DNA of 64,000 nt from Pedobacter sp. Leaf216 (GTDB taxonomy: Bacteria; Bacteroidota; Bacteroidia; Sphingobacteriales; Sphingobacteriaceae). The stretch is taken from positions 62,001 through 126,000 of the forward strand of contig NZ_LMKM01000002.1 in NCBI RefSeq assembly GCF_001421515.1, written 5' to 3'. Both the position numbers and the translations under genes were made by a program. How positions within the stretch are numbered: the first letter of the stretch is position 1; each line of letters starts with the position of its first letter. This document shows positions 16,551 through 25,895 of this stretch, one piece after another. The notes beneath the pieces were generated by a model. The model was not told where the DNA came from. It did no database searches and saw only the letters and a list, made by a program, of their open reading frames with translations.

Positions 16551-18952
16551 TTCCTCAAAGGTTTCCCTTTTGTAATGATGCTCTGAATCCGCTCTAACGA
16601 TTTGCGCTCTCCTGCGAGTGATAAAAATGCTTCTCTTTCGAGATCCAATAAATATTGTTCGGTTACTTCTGTTGGAGATGATAAATCGCCACCACACATT
16701 ACATAACCCAATTTTTCGGAAATTTTTTTATCGTGCTCAGAGATAAAATGCCCTGCATACATACTATTTGCTCCTGCATATACAATTCCTAAGCCCTGCT
16801 TACCCAAAACTTTAATATCGTTACGCTGAACGGGTTTAGTATATCCTGCATCAGCCAGCTCTATTGCTTTTGCCTTTGCATCAGCCAATAAACGGTTACG
16901 GTTCATTGAAATTGAGAATTTATCTTTCTGAAGGTAACCCAGTTCGTAGGCTTCATAACCTGATGTAGAAACTTTAGCCATCCCTATCGTAAGGAAACGA
17001 TCTTTCAGGGCATTTTGCACAATCTGATCATCCTTATATTCATCAGAGGCACGTAGCGCAAACTCTTTGGTACCGCCACCACCAGGTATAACGCCCACAC
17101 CAAATTCAACCAAACCCATATAAGTTTCGGCAGAAAGCTGAACATGATCGGCATGTAAGCTAAACTCGCAACCACCCCCTAAAGTTAAATTATGTGGTGC
17201 TACTACAACCGGAATAGAGGAATAACGGATGCGCATGGAAGTATTCTGAAACATACGGATTGCCATATTCAATTCATCCCACTCCTGCTCTACGGCCATC
17301 ATAAAAATCATCCCTACGTTTGCACCGGCAGAGAAATTTGCTCCATCATTACCGATTACCAAACCGCGGTAATCTTTTTCGGCCATATCAATTGCTTTGT
17401 TGATACCTGAAATTACATCACCGCCAATGGTATTCATTTTGGTGTGGAATTCTACATTCAGAATGCCATCGCCCAAATCGATAATCGAAACACCTGAGTT
17501 TTTCCAAAGGGTTTTATTTTCGCGGAGGTTATCTAAAATGATAAATTCGTCGGTTCCTGGTAAAGCTTTATAACTTTTGGAAGGAATATCATAATATTTT
17601 TTAACGCCGTTTTCTACTTTATAAAATGAAGTATTTCCGGCATCGAGCATTTCGTGCACCCAGGCCGCGGCTTTATTGCCATATTGCTCCATTCCTTCGA
17701 TGGCTTCTTTTAAACCTACGGCATCCCACAGTTCGAAAGGACCAAGCTCCCAGCCAAAACCTGCACGCATGGCATCATCAATGCGGTATAACTCGTCTGA
17801 AATTTCTGGAATTCGATCTGAAACATATTCAAATAAACCAAAAGAAGAATGACGGAACAATTCGCCCGCTTTATCTTTCCCTTTGGCAAAAGTTTTCATG
17901 CGTTCGCGAAGGTTTTCAACCGGCTTGGTCATTTCTAACGTGGCCGATTTTACCTTTTGCTGAGGTTTGTATTCTAAAGTTTTTAAATCCAATGCAAGGA
18001 TTTCGGTTTTACCATCAGCAGTTTTAGTCTTTTTATAAAAACCCTGTTTGGTTTTATCGCCCAGCCATTTATTTTCTTCCATTTTCTGCACATAAGCAGG
18101 AAGTTTAAACAAATCGTGTGCTTTATCATCCGGGCAATTATCATAAAGACCTTTGGCCACTTTAATCATGGTATCCAAACCAACCACATCTGAAGTACGG
18201 AAAGTAGCCGACTTCGGTCTGCCTAAGGCCGGGCCAGTAAACTTATCTACTTCTTCTACCGTTAAATCAAGTTTATCAACCAAATGCAAAAGTGCCATAA
18301 TTGAATAAACGCCTACACGGTTGGCAATAAACGCTGGTGTATCTTTACATAAAACAGTTGTTTTACCTAAAAACTTATCACCATATTGCATCAGGAAATC
18401 AACAATTTCTGGCTGTGTATGTGGTGTTGGAATAACCTCCAGTAATTTTAAATAGCGGGGCGGATTAAAAAAATGGGTTCCACAGAAATGTGATTTAAAA
18501 TCATCGCTTCTTCCTTCAGCCATTAAGTGGATTGGAATACCTGAAGTATTCGAAGTAATTAATGTACCTGGTTTGCGGAATTGCTCTACCTGTTCGAAAA
18601 CTTTTTTCTTGATATCCAGATTTTCAACCACCACTTCTATTACCCAATCGTAACCGGAAATTTTAGACATATCATCATCAAAATTTCCTGTTTTGATTTT
18701 ATTTAATGCTTTTTTGCTATAAACCGGCGAAGGGTTTGTTTTTACAGCTGTTTGCAATGCTGTGTTTACAATCCGGTTTTTTACCGCTGGGTTATCCAGT
18801 GTTAATCCTTTTGCCTGCTCTTCGGGGCTCAAATCTTTTGGGGCAATATCCAACAGCAAAACCTCAACCCCAATATTGGCGAAGTGGCATGCAATACGCG
18901 AACCCATAATACCCGAACCTAAAACGGCAACTTTATTAATGCTTCGTTTCAT
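16547..18952 (-). CDS. fadN: 3-hydroxyacyl-CoA dehydrogenase / enoyl-CoA hydratase fusion
   Basis: The 801-residue bifunctional beta-oxidation protein has the domain order of Bacillus FadN rather than E. coli FadB. An N-terminal NAD-binding HCDH Rossmann domain comes first (VAVLGSGIMGSRIACHFAN, residues 8-26; THFFNPPRYLKLLEVIPTP around 158-178), then HCDH C-terminal domains, and the enoyl-CoA hydratase/crotonase domain sits in the C-terminal half (GNDGANFSAGANVGM, GGGCEFSLHADHVQL, EFGVGVIPGGGG). It is the second gene of the operon, 77 bases after the MarR gene. Its stop codon lies inside a dispersed repeat that frames the next gene, so the last few residues may be repeat-derived. Confidence 0.94.
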   Translation of the reverse strand: MKRSINKVAVLGSGIMGSRIACHFANIGVEVLLLDIAPKDLSPEEQAKGLTLDNPAVKNRIVNTALQTAVKTNPSPVYSKKALNKIKTGNFDDDMSKISGYDWVIEVVVENLDIKKKVFEQVEQFRKPGTLITSNTSGIPIHLMAEGRSDDFKSHFCGTHFFNPPRYLKLLEVIPTPHTQPEIVDFLMQYGDKFLGKTTVLCKDTPAFIANRVGVYSIMALLHLVDKLDLTVEEVDKFTGPALGRPKSATFRTSDVVGLDTMIKVAKGLYDNCPDDKAHDLFKLPAYVQKMEENKWLGDKTKQGFYKKTKTADGKTEILALDLKTLEYKPQQKVKSATLEMTKPVENLRERMKTFAKGKDKAGELFRHSSFGLFEYVSDRIPEISDELYRIDDAMRAGFGWELGPFELWDAVGLKEAIEGMEQYGNKAAAWVHEMLDAGNTSFYKVENGVKKYYDIPSKSYKALPGTDEFIILDNLRENKTLWKNSGVSIIDLGDGILNVEFHTKMNTIGGDVISGINKAIDMAEKDYRGLVIGNDGANFSAGANVGMIFMMAVEQEWDELNMAIRMFQNTSMRIRYSSIPVVVAPHNLTLGGGCEFSLHADHVQLSAETYMGLVEFGVGVIPGGGGTKEFALRASDEYKDDQIVQNALKDRFLTIGMAKVSTSGYEAYELGYLQKDKFSISMNRNRLLADAKAKAIELADAGYTKPVQRNDIKVLGKQGLGIVYAGANSMYAGHFISEHDKKISEKLGYVMCGGDLSSPTEVTEQYLLDLEREAFLSLAGERKSLERIQSIITKGKPLRN

Positions 18953-19002
18953 TATTATTTGCTTTTCAGTAGTTTGACAGAACTATTTTTATGTAATAAC
19001 CT

Positions 19003-19018
19003 ATCAAACAGGTTTGAT
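19003..19018. promoter_or_regulatory. Candidate operator between marR and the HCDH/ECH gene
   Basis: ATCAAACAGGTTTGAT has perfect 7-base inverted arms around a 2-base centre. It lies in the 77-base gap between the MarR gene and the operon body. Size and symmetry fit a MarR-type site, but no second copy with the same sequence was found. Confidence 0.4.
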
Positions 19019-19029
19019 TATTATATTTG

Positions 19030-19464
19030 TTAATCAACAGTATAGGCTACTGTGATATCATTTAGTTTTATCAATAGATTTATAAAGGTTTCTTTCTCTT
19101 TTTTAGAGAAATGCTCATCCAGATATTCATTAAATTTCCGAACTACACCTTTGGCCAATTGCTTTTTCTCCTTACCGAAATCTGTAAGAAAAACCTTCAC
19201 CGAGCGTTTATCTCCGGCAGAAGTTTCGCGATAAATAAGATTAGCTTCTTCCATGTTATTCAACATCCGCGATAGGCTGGTAGCCTTTACCCCAAGCAAG
19301 CCCGCTAAATTTGAAACTGCTGTTCCTTCAGCATCATCTATATTAATAAGCATGTAACCAATAGCCTGCGTAATGCCAAAACTGGAAGCCATTTGGTTGT
19401 ACTTATTAAACATATTTTGCCAGGCAAACTTAACGTGGTAATCTATGGTTTGTTGTTGTTTCAT
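19030..19464 (-). CDS. MarR-family transcriptional regulator of the fad operon
   Basis: The 144-residue winged-helix protein has the MarR layout: dimerisation helix at the N-terminus (about 5-35), recognition region GLLGVKATSLSRMLNNMEEANLI (about 76-98), a wing with ETSAGDKRSVKVFLTDFG (about 100-117) and a C-terminal dimerisation helix. As first gene of the unit marR-HCDH/ECH-4HB-thiolase-ACAD it probably senses acyl-CoA or fatty acid and represses the operon, by analogy with other MarR-type fad regulators; the ligand is inferred. The promoter at 19491-19521 overlaps inverted repeats, which suggests autoregulation. Confidence 0.88.
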   Translation of the reverse strand: MKQQQTIDYHVKFAWQNMFNKYNQMASSFGITQAIGYMLINIDDAEGTAVSNLAGLLGVKATSLSRMLNNMEEANLIYRETSAGDKRSVKVFLTDFGKEKKQLAKGVVRKFNEYLDEHFSKKEKETFINLLIKLNDITVAYTVD

Positions 19465-19476
19465 TTTGCTAATTTA

Positions 19477-19521
19477 TTATGCTTGCATAACAAAGCTAAC
19501 GAATGTATTTTGTTAATGCAA
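19477..19521 (-). promoter_or_regulatory. marR/fad operon promoter with overlapping inverted repeats
   Basis: On the minus strand TTG (19521-19519), 20 bases and TAGCTTTG (19498-19491) match the Bacteroidota consensus exactly. Just downstream is the palindrome TTATGCTTGCATAA (19477-19490). TTGCATAACAAA (19484-19495) has an imperfect inverted partner, TTTGTTAATGCAA, at 19509-19521. The -7 and -33 elements lie within these repeats, the expected arrangement for autorepression by MarR. Confidence 0.65.
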
Positions 19522-19588
19522 GTAGAAAATTTAAAATAATTGTTAAAATTTTTCTATAATAGACGTGCACAATTGAAAACGTTTTACT

Positions 19589-20551
19589 ATGCTAAAAGTT
19601 AGATTAATAACCTGCCTAAGTATCTTTATTTTATGGACCACGGTTTGCCACAGCCAGGTATCGTATTTTGGAGGCGCACTTTTAAACAGCCAGAAATTAG
19701 AGACATTTAAAAAAACAACTACCTTATTTACGCTTCAGTATACCGATTATGCCGAATTGGAGAAATTTGATCAGGCGATTAAAAAAAACTGGACAATTAC
19801 CCCTTATAAAATCATCAAACCTGAAGAGCTTGCCCGCTATGATACGCTTGCTAATTATTCATTTTTCTACTTTGACGGTTACAATGAGAAGCTGGATACT
19901 ACAACCAAGGTAAATGTAGTTTATGCATTAAAATTAATCACGCCATCTAAAAAACCTAAAATTAAAGAAGAAAGCATCCTTGCTACGGTTACGCTTTTTG
20001 CGGATCAGAATACGAATTTGCTGATTGAAACGCAAGACCAGCAATTTGGCTCAAAAAGAAGTATAAAAAGCAATCTTTTATCTAACCTATATAATAAATC
20101 AAGCTTTTTAAACTGGTCGCCGGGCTTTTTAACCGGATATTTAAAGCAGATTAACGATGGATTGCTGGCCAACGAAAACAGCAGCATTGATTACCAATTT
20201 TACAATAAGGTACGCTTACCTGCGCTGGCAAAAGAAACACTTTATGTACCTGAATACATTAAGCAGGTATTTTCGTCGAGATTAACGCTTTTGCCTCCAT
20301 CAGGCACCATTGCAGAGCCTTACAACTACAAGCTTAAATTTGTATCGTATAAAGTGCTTGATAGCTTAATTCTGAACAAAGAAAATAGTGTTAAATACCT
20401 GGTTTATACACAACGATCCAACGATAAAATAATTAGTATTTACGATAGTAAGGATGATAAAATTATTTATCAGCGATTTTATCCGCAATCGCTGAATTTT
20501 GAAATGAATGATTTGAGCGAGATTAAAAAAGTTATTGTTTCGCTTAAATAA
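19589..20551 (+). CDS. Secreted protein of unknown function
   Basis: The 320-residue protein has an N-terminal signal peptide (about 1-22, ending CHSQ). I do not recognise a family. The mature part is rich in Lys/Tyr/Asn, has alternating hydrophobic strands (SILATVTLFADQNTNLLIETQD), and contains no metal-binding or catalytic motif I can name. There is no lipobox at the cleavage site. The ORF has a normal start, a plausible signal and no internal oddities, so it is very probably a real gene. It is divergent from marR and is followed by repeats and a shared terminator. Confidence 0.75.
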   Translation: MLKVRLITCLSIFILWTTVCHSQVSYFGGALLNSQKLETFKKTTTLFTLQYTDYAELEKFDQAIKKNWTITPYKIIKPEELARYDTLANYSFFYFDGYNEKLDTTTKVNVVYALKLITPSKKPKIKEESILATVTLFADQNTNLLIETQDQQFGSKRSIKSNLLSNLYNKSSFLNWSPGFLTGYLKQINDGLLANENSSIDYQFYNKVRLPALAKETLYVPEYIKQVFSSRLTLLPPSGTIAEPYNYKLKFVSYKVLDSLILNKENSVKYLVYTQRSNDKIISIYDSKDDKIIYQRFYPQSLNFEMNDLSEIKKVIVSLK

Positions 20552-20639
20552 AAAATTGGTGAGCATTTAATAGAATAGTTGCCATTACTGAAGAGGAACA
20601 ATAAGCCATCTTAAAACGATCGCTTTAACTATAATAGTA

Positions 20640-20690
20640 AGGTTGCTTCAGCTAAAAAGCCCGCCAGCAATGACGACCATGTTGCTTAAA
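20640..20690. repeat. Dispersed REP-like repeat
   Basis: GGTTGCTTCAGCTAAAAAGCCCGCCAGCAATGACGACC resembles the right half of the repeats at 1010-1095 and 40660-40715 (TTGCTTCG...AAAAAGCC...TGACG). Confidence 0.4.
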
Positions 20691-20703
20691 ACCTTTTAAA
20701 CAA

Positions 20704-20735
20704 AAAAAGTCCCGATTTGCATCGGGACTTTTTAT
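20704..20735. terminator. Bidirectional terminator downstream of ompA
   Basis: AAAAAGTCCCGAT (20704-20716) pairs with ATCGGGACTTTTT (20721-20733) around a 4-base loop. A and T runs on both sides serve the convergent ompA and the 19589-20551 gene. Confidence 0.85.
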
Positions 20736-20754
20736 TGTGTTATTAAAAAACAGA

Positions 20755-22077
20755 CTAGTAAAGTGTAAACTCTACACGACGGTTTTGTTGACGACCAGCT
20801 GCTGTTTTATTGGTAGCAATTGGCTGACCCATTCCGTAACCTGTAGCCTCAATACGTGATGCATTTGCACCTTGAGAAACTAAATAAGCTTTTACAGATT
20901 CTGCTCTATCTTTCGATAAACGCAAGTTTAATTCTTTAGAACCTGTATTATCAGTATGACCAGCTAATTTTAAGCTGAAGTTTTTCTGAACCAATAATGC
21001 AGCAACTCTATTTAAAGAAGCATAAGATTTAGAACGGATTGTTGCTTTACCTAAATCGAATTCTAAGTTTTTAATCGCTTCCCTAACTACTTTACGATCT
21101 TCTTCTGTTACGATTACTTTTTCAACAACTTTTTCTGGAGTTTTTAATGGACAACCAGAACCGTCTACTACAGTACCTGCAGGAGTATCAGGACATTTAT
21201 CTAATTTATCTGCAACACCATCACCATCAGTATCTTTCAGGATATCATTCATTTCTGAACGTAATTTTGCATTTTCAGCTTTTTGAGCATCTAAATCAGA
21301 TTTTAAACCATCTGCAGTTTGTTTTGCTTTTAAAGCTTCATCATAAGTTAAAGCAACCGGATTGTGGAAAGCCAATTGTTTTCCGCTACCCAAAGCAAAT
21401 TCTAAACCTGCATATGCATAGTTGTATTTATCACTTCCGTTTTTGTAATAACCATCTAAGTTATCACCATCAAGGAAGTTGATTGTCCAACCTAAATCAA
21501 AATTAACAGCGTCTGAAATTTTAAATTTAGCACCTAAACCTACCGGAATAATTAATTCGTGGATGTTATCACCACCACCAAACTCCGAAGTTCCGGCGGC
21601 AGTTGTAATTGTTGGTTTGTAAGCAGCAATACCAGCACCTGCAGAAGCATATAACTGTAAAGCGTTCTCTTTTTTAAACATATCGATATTGAACATGTTT
21701 ACTACTGCATTTAAACTTCCTGAATACGATAATTCTGTATCGAAAGCCTTTACAGGTGAATTGTTAACCAATCCACTTTCATAAGGTTCGGTATTATCAC
21801 CTTTTAATTTTCCACGTACTCCATCTAAACGTAGTGAGAAGTAAGGTGTAAATTGTTTTTTAATGTAAAGGCCGTAACCTAAGCTCGATTTGTTGTTACT
21901 AAAATCATTTTTACCTCCTAGCGGAGAAAGTGGAGTTAAAACTCCTGCATTAACACCAATCGACCATGTTCTGAACGTTGCTGTTGAAGTTGCAGGGCTC
22001 TCCTGAGCTGAAGCAACCGATCCGATTAATAAACCAGCGAGTGCAACTGGTAGCGTTTTGAATAGTTGTAATTTCAT
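20755..22077 (-). CDS. OmpA-family outer membrane protein
   Basis: The 440-residue protein has a signal peptide (cleavage near VASAQ) and an N-terminal beta-barrel region (about 35-235). A coiled segment (LKAKQTADGLKSDLDAQKAE...) follows. A thrombospondin type-3-like calcium motif (DTDGDGVADKLDKCPDTPAG, about 283-302) precedes the OmpA peptidoglycan-binding domain (LAGHTDNTGSKELNLRLSKDRAESV and GYGMGQPIATN, with terminal RRVEF). It anchors the outer membrane to peptidoglycan. The codons are strongly biased (many GCT/GTT/TTA), fitting high expression. A consensus promoter lies directly upstream and a strong terminator downstream. Confidence 0.93.
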   Translation of the reverse strand: MKLQLFKTLPVALAGLLIGSVASAQESPATSTATFRTWSIGVNAGVLTPLSPLGGKNDFSNNKSSLGYGLYIKKQFTPYFSLRLDGVRGKLKGDNTEPYESGLVNNSPVKAFDTELSYSGSLNAVVNMFNIDMFKKENALQLYASAGAGIAAYKPTITTAAGTSEFGGGDNIHELIIPVGLGAKFKISDAVNFDLGWTINFLDGDNLDGYYKNGSDKYNYAYAGLEFALGSGKQLAFHNPVALTYDEALKAKQTADGLKSDLDAQKAENAKLRSEMNDILKDTDGDGVADKLDKCPDTPAGTVVDGSGCPLKTPEKVVEKVIVTEEDRKVVREAIKNLEFDLGKATIRSKSYASLNRVAALLVQKNFSLKLAGHTDNTGSKELNLRLSKDRAESVKAYLVSQGANASRIEATGYGMGQPIATNKTAAGRQQNRRVEFTLY

Positions 22078-22131
22078 ATTTTTCTATTATAACGTTGAAT
22101 AAGCGTTGCCCATCCTTTACAATAGCCATAC

Positions 22132-22163
22132 CAAAAATACACACTTGTAAAAATACTTATCAA
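22132..22163 (-). promoter_or_regulatory. ompA promoter
   Basis: On the minus strand TTG (22163-22161), 21 bases and TATTTTTG (22139-22132) match the Bacteroidota consensus exactly. This leaves a leader of about 45-50 bases before the ATG at 22077. Confidence 0.7.
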
Positions 22164-22173
22164 CTTTTCAACA

Positions 22174-23895
22174 CTAATAGCCTATTGCTTTATCGTCGCC
22201 ACGTGGATCGGCACCCCCCTGATAATTGCCCCATTTGTTTTTCAAAATTGCGTCTACCCTCCCAATAGGGCCTCTTACCTCAAGTTTATAACCTTTGGCC
22301 CTCAATTTCTGTACACTTAAACTATCCAATGCATCTGGTTCTAAATATACTTCATCAGGCAGCCATTGGTGATGGAATTTTTTAGCAGCAACTGCCGCTT
22401 GCATAGACATATCGAAATCTATTACATTAATAATTGTTTGAAATACAGAGGTAATAATGGTCGATCCTCCGGGTGTACCCACAACCATAAATAAATGTCC
22501 GTCTTTTTCTACAATACTGGGAGTCATTGAGCTTAACATTCTTTTATTTGGGGCAATGGCATTGGCTTCTCCGCCAACTAAACCATACATATTTGGTGCG
22601 CCTGGTTTAACGGAAAAATCGTCCATTTCGTTATTAAGTAGAAATCCTGCACCTTTTACCGCAACCAACGATCCATAAGAGCCGTTTAAGGTTGTGGTAA
22701 TTGAAACCGCATTTCCATCATGATCTACAATAGAAAAATGTGTGGTTTCTTCGTGTTCTGCCCCTTTTATTTCGCCAGCCAGTACTGCGCTGCTTGGTGT
22801 TGCTGCTGCCCAGTTAAAATTTGCCATGCGACTTTTATTGTATTCGGCGCTTAACATTTGCTGTTGTGGAACGGCATAAAAATCCGGATCGCCCAGGTGT
22901 GTGGCCCGATCGGCATATACCCTTCTTTCGGCCTCTACAATTACCTGTACGGTAGAATCAGCATTGTGCCCCCATCTTTTTAGTGGAAAAGACTCTACAG
23001 ATTGCAGCAATTGAATTAGCGCAATACCGCCGCTAGATGTTGGCGGCATGGTAATAATTTTATAGCCCCTATAATTTCCGGTAATGGGTTTGCGCCAGGC
23101 AGAATGGTAGTTTTTTAAATCGGTTTTGGTGATAAGCCCTTTACCACGCTGCATTTCTGCCACAACTGAATCGGCAACAGCTCCCTCATAAAAACCCGCA
23201 CGTCCTTTTTCCTGAATCAGTTTTAAGGTATTGGCCAATTCTGTTTGCACCATTATTCCATTTTCCTGCCAGGTACTTTCTAAATTAACAAAAGCAGTAC
23301 CATTAGGATTAAATTCCATAAATTTCCGGTGCAGGCTATTCAGTTCTTCTGCTTGCCTTTTGGTGATTTTGAAGCCATTTTGTGCCAAATCTATAGCAGG
23401 CTGCAACACTTGTGCCCATGATAATTTACCATACTTTTTGTGCGCTTCTACCATTCCATCAACTGAACCCGGAACACCGGCTGCTAAATGGCCGTAGAGG
23501 CTTTTATCTACAATGGGGTTACCTGCAGCATCAAGATACATATCTCTATTGGCCGAAGCAGCAGCCTTTTCACGAAAATCCAATGCATTAATTTCTCCAT
23601 TGGCCCCACGGTATACCATAAAACCACCACCCCCAATATTACCGGCATTGGGATACACTACGGCAAGCGCAAATTGCACTGCCACCGCAGCATCAACCGC
23701 ATTGCCTCCTTTTTTTAAAATATCGATACCTACCTGTGAAGCTTCGGGATGGGCAGAAACCACCATACCATTTTTGTATTCGCCACTATTGTTTTTACCC
23801 AATTGCCCGGTAGCACAACCAGCCAACAGCACCACACTGCTTAGGTAGATTAAAGATTTTTTAAGTTTATTGAGGGGCTTTGTAGTTTTCTGCAT
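22174..23895 (-). CDS. ggt: Gamma-glutamyltranspeptidase, lipoprotein form
   Basis: The 573-residue GGT hydrolyses or transfers the gamma-glutamyl group of glutathione and related peptides in the periplasm. It is made as a precursor that self-cleaves before the nucleophile threonine: T384 in EETTHFSIVDHDGNAVSIT by alignment with E. coli GGT, giving large and small subunits. A lipoprotein signal is present (LLAGC, C27). Other family elements are GGNAVDAAVAVQFALAVVYP, SSGGIALIQLLQ, NNEMDDFS and MTPSIV...GTPGGSTIITSVFQTI. The start codon lies 29 bases inside the acyl-CoA ligase gene upstream, indicating co-transcription and probably coupled translation. Confidence 0.94.
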   Translation of the reverse strand: MQKTTKPLNKLKKSLIYLSSVVLLAGCATGQLGKNNSGEYKNGMVVSAHPEASQVGIDILKKGGNAVDAAVAVQFALAVVYPNAGNIGGGGFMVYRGANGEINALDFREKAAASANRDMYLDAAGNPIVDKSLYGHLAAGVPGSVDGMVEAHKKYGKLSWAQVLQPAIDLAQNGFKITKRQAEELNSLHRKFMEFNPNGTAFVNLESTWQENGIMVQTELANTLKLIQEKGRAGFYEGAVADSVVAEMQRGKGLITKTDLKNYHSAWRKPITGNYRGYKIITMPPTSSGGIALIQLLQSVESFPLKRWGHNADSTVQVIVEAERRVYADRATHLGDPDFYAVPQQQMLSAEYNKSRMANFNWAAATPSSAVLAGEIKGAEHEETTHFSIVDHDGNAVSITTTLNGSYGSLVAVKGAGFLLNNEMDDFSVKPGAPNMYGLVGGEANAIAPNKRMLSSMTPSIVEKDGHLFMVVGTPGGSTIITSVFQTIINVIDFDMSMQAAVAAKKFHHQWLPDEVYLEPDALDSLSVQKLRAKGYKLEVRGPIGRVDAILKNKWGNYQGGADPRGDDKAIGY

Positions 23896-25642
23896 CTTTA
23901 TATATTTTTTCTATTACCGCATTATTTTTCTCGGTAATTACTTTTCTTTTTAAACTTAACTTCGGGGTTAGTTCACCACCATCAATACTCCACTCTTTTG
24001 GTAAAAGTGCAAATCTTTTAACTTGTTCCCATTTACCAAAACCAACATTCGCAGCTTCTATTACTTCATTGTATTTGGTAAGCACTTGTTCATTTTTAAT
24101 AATTTCTTCGTTAGTGGTAAAGGCAATACCTTTTTTACCTGCCCAGGTTTTTAGGGTTTCGAAGTTGGGAACAATCAGTGCAGAAGGAAATTTCCTGTTT
24201 TCGCCCAATACCATAATCTGTTCGATAAAAATTGATTCTTTATATTTATTCTCCAGCATTTGCGGTGCTACATATTTGCCACCGGCTGTTTTAAACATTT
24301 CTTTCTTACGGTCGGTAATTCTTAAATAGCGGCCTTCAACCAGTTCGCCAATATCTCCGGTATGGAACCAACCTTCGTTATCTACAGCTTCATTTGTTAA
24401 ATCGGGCCGGTTATAATAACCTTTCATTACCTGGTGCCCACGGGTTAAAACCTCACCATCTTGTGCAATTTTAACTTCTACACCTTTAATTACCTCTCCT
24501 ACTGATCCGAACATGGTACCGCCAAAATGGTTAACGGTAATTACGGGTGAGGTTTCTGTTAATCCATAACCTTCGAAAACCGGCATGCCTGCTGCCCAGA
24601 AAATTCTGGCCAAACGCGGATTTAGTGCTGCTCCTCCTGATACAATGACTACAATTTCGCCACCCAGCGCTTCCTGCCATTTTTTAAAAACAAGTTTGCG
24701 GGCAATGCTTAATTTAAAATTATACCAGGCTCCGGCATCAATGGTGTATTTTTCGGCTAAAGCTACAGACCAGAAGAATATTCCTTTTTTAATTCCTGTT
24801 AGTGCCTTGCCTTTCTCCATAATCTTATCGTAAACTTTTTCAAGCAAACGCGGAACGGTAGAAAATGCATTTGGTTTAACGTGCTGTATATCGGCCACAA
24901 TGGTATCCATACTTTCGGCATAATAAATTCCGGTATAGTTAAAAAGGTACAGATAAATAATCATCCTTTCGAAAATGTGCGAAAGGGGCAAAAAACTCAA
25001 TCCTTTTTTAACACCTTCGGGCATTACCACAGCAGAGTTTACAAAATTTGCCACCAGGTTATTGTGTGTTAACATTACCCCTTTTGGCGTGCCGGTGGTA
25101 CCGGAAGTATAAATTAGCGTTAAAATATCTTCTGGGGCTACATTATTGCGGTATTCATCTAAATTGATATCTAAACTTGCCTTGCCTGCATCTATCAGTA
25201 CATTCCAGTTTTCAGCCTCTTTAATTTCATTAAAACTATATATTTTGATGCCTGGGTTTATTGCCTCAGCGCAGGGTTTAATCTTTTTATACAATTCTTC
25301 ATCTGCAACGAAAATGATCGAAATCTCCGCATCTTTTAATATAAATTCGATATCGTGTTCGGCAAGTGTTGGATAAAGCGGAATCTGATAGGCACCAATC
25401 TGGTTTGCAGCAAAATCGGCAATGTTCCATTCGGGCCTGTTGTGCGACATTACCGCTACCCTACCGCCTTTGCTTATGCCTTGTTTAATTAACCCACGAC
25501 TAAGGTTATCAACAGCATTACAAAAATCGGCTGTACTATAATTTATCCATTTCCCATTAACTTTTCCGCTGATGAACTCTTGCTTAGGATTTTCGAGGCT
25601 ATATTTCAAAAGATCAAAAACCCGTTTAATTTCTGCCGCCAT
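23867..25642 (-). CDS. Long-chain fatty acid-CoA ligase (AMP-forming)
   Basis: The 591-residue member of the ANL adenylating family activates long-chain fatty acids to acyl-CoA. The P-loop signature TLIYTSGTTGTPKGVMLTH (about 172-190), GYGLTETSP (about 360), the GWFHTGDIGE motif and the hinge RITDRKKEMFKTAGGKYVAPQ are visible. The architecture and C-terminal lid match bacterial FadD15/LACS-type enzymes. It probably feeds acyl-CoA to the beta-oxidation operon at 12795-18952, although it is not in that operon. It overlaps ggt by 29 bases. Confidence 0.93.
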   Translation of the reverse strand: MAAEIKRVFDLLKYSLENPKQEFISGKVNGKWINYSTADFCNAVDNLSRGLIKQGISKGGRVAVMSHNRPEWNIADFAANQIGAYQIPLYPTLAEHDIEFILKDAEISIIFVADEELYKKIKPCAEAINPGIKIYSFNEIKEAENWNVLIDAGKASLDINLDEYRNNVAPEDILTLIYTSGTTGTPKGVMLTHNNLVANFVNSAVVMPEGVKKGLSFLPLSHIFERMIIYLYLFNYTGIYYAESMDTIVADIQHVKPNAFSTVPRLLEKVYDKIMEKGKALTGIKKGIFFWSVALAEKYTIDAGAWYNFKLSIARKLVFKKWQEALGGEIVVIVSGGAALNPRLARIFWAAGMPVFEGYGLTETSPVITVNHFGGTMFGSVGEVIKGVEVKIAQDGEVLTRGHQVMKGYYNRPDLTNEAVDNEGWFHTGDIGELVEGRYLRITDRKKEMFKTAGGKYVAPQMLENKYKESIFIEQIMVLGENRKFPSALIVPNFETLKTWAGKKGIAFTTNEEIIKNEQVLTKYNEVIEAANVGFGKWEQVKRFALLPKEWSIDGGELTPKLSLKRKVITEKNNAVIEKIYKDAENYKAPQ

Positions 25643-25895
25643 ATGAATAGTATAATATTTGGTTAAGTTAAAAAATCAAACATAAAGATTGATATCTATA
25701 TGCTTCTTTTATGAAAATAATACCTCGTGATGTATAAAAACGCAAGCATTAAGCTTCATAAAATAAAATTAAATAAACTTAGCAATTACAAAATTACTAT
25801 GCAAGCATTGTTTTTCTGATTTTAGATTTTGACCTAAAAAACATAAACGGCATTAAAGTTGTTAGGCTGATAATTATTTACAAAACATATAAAAT

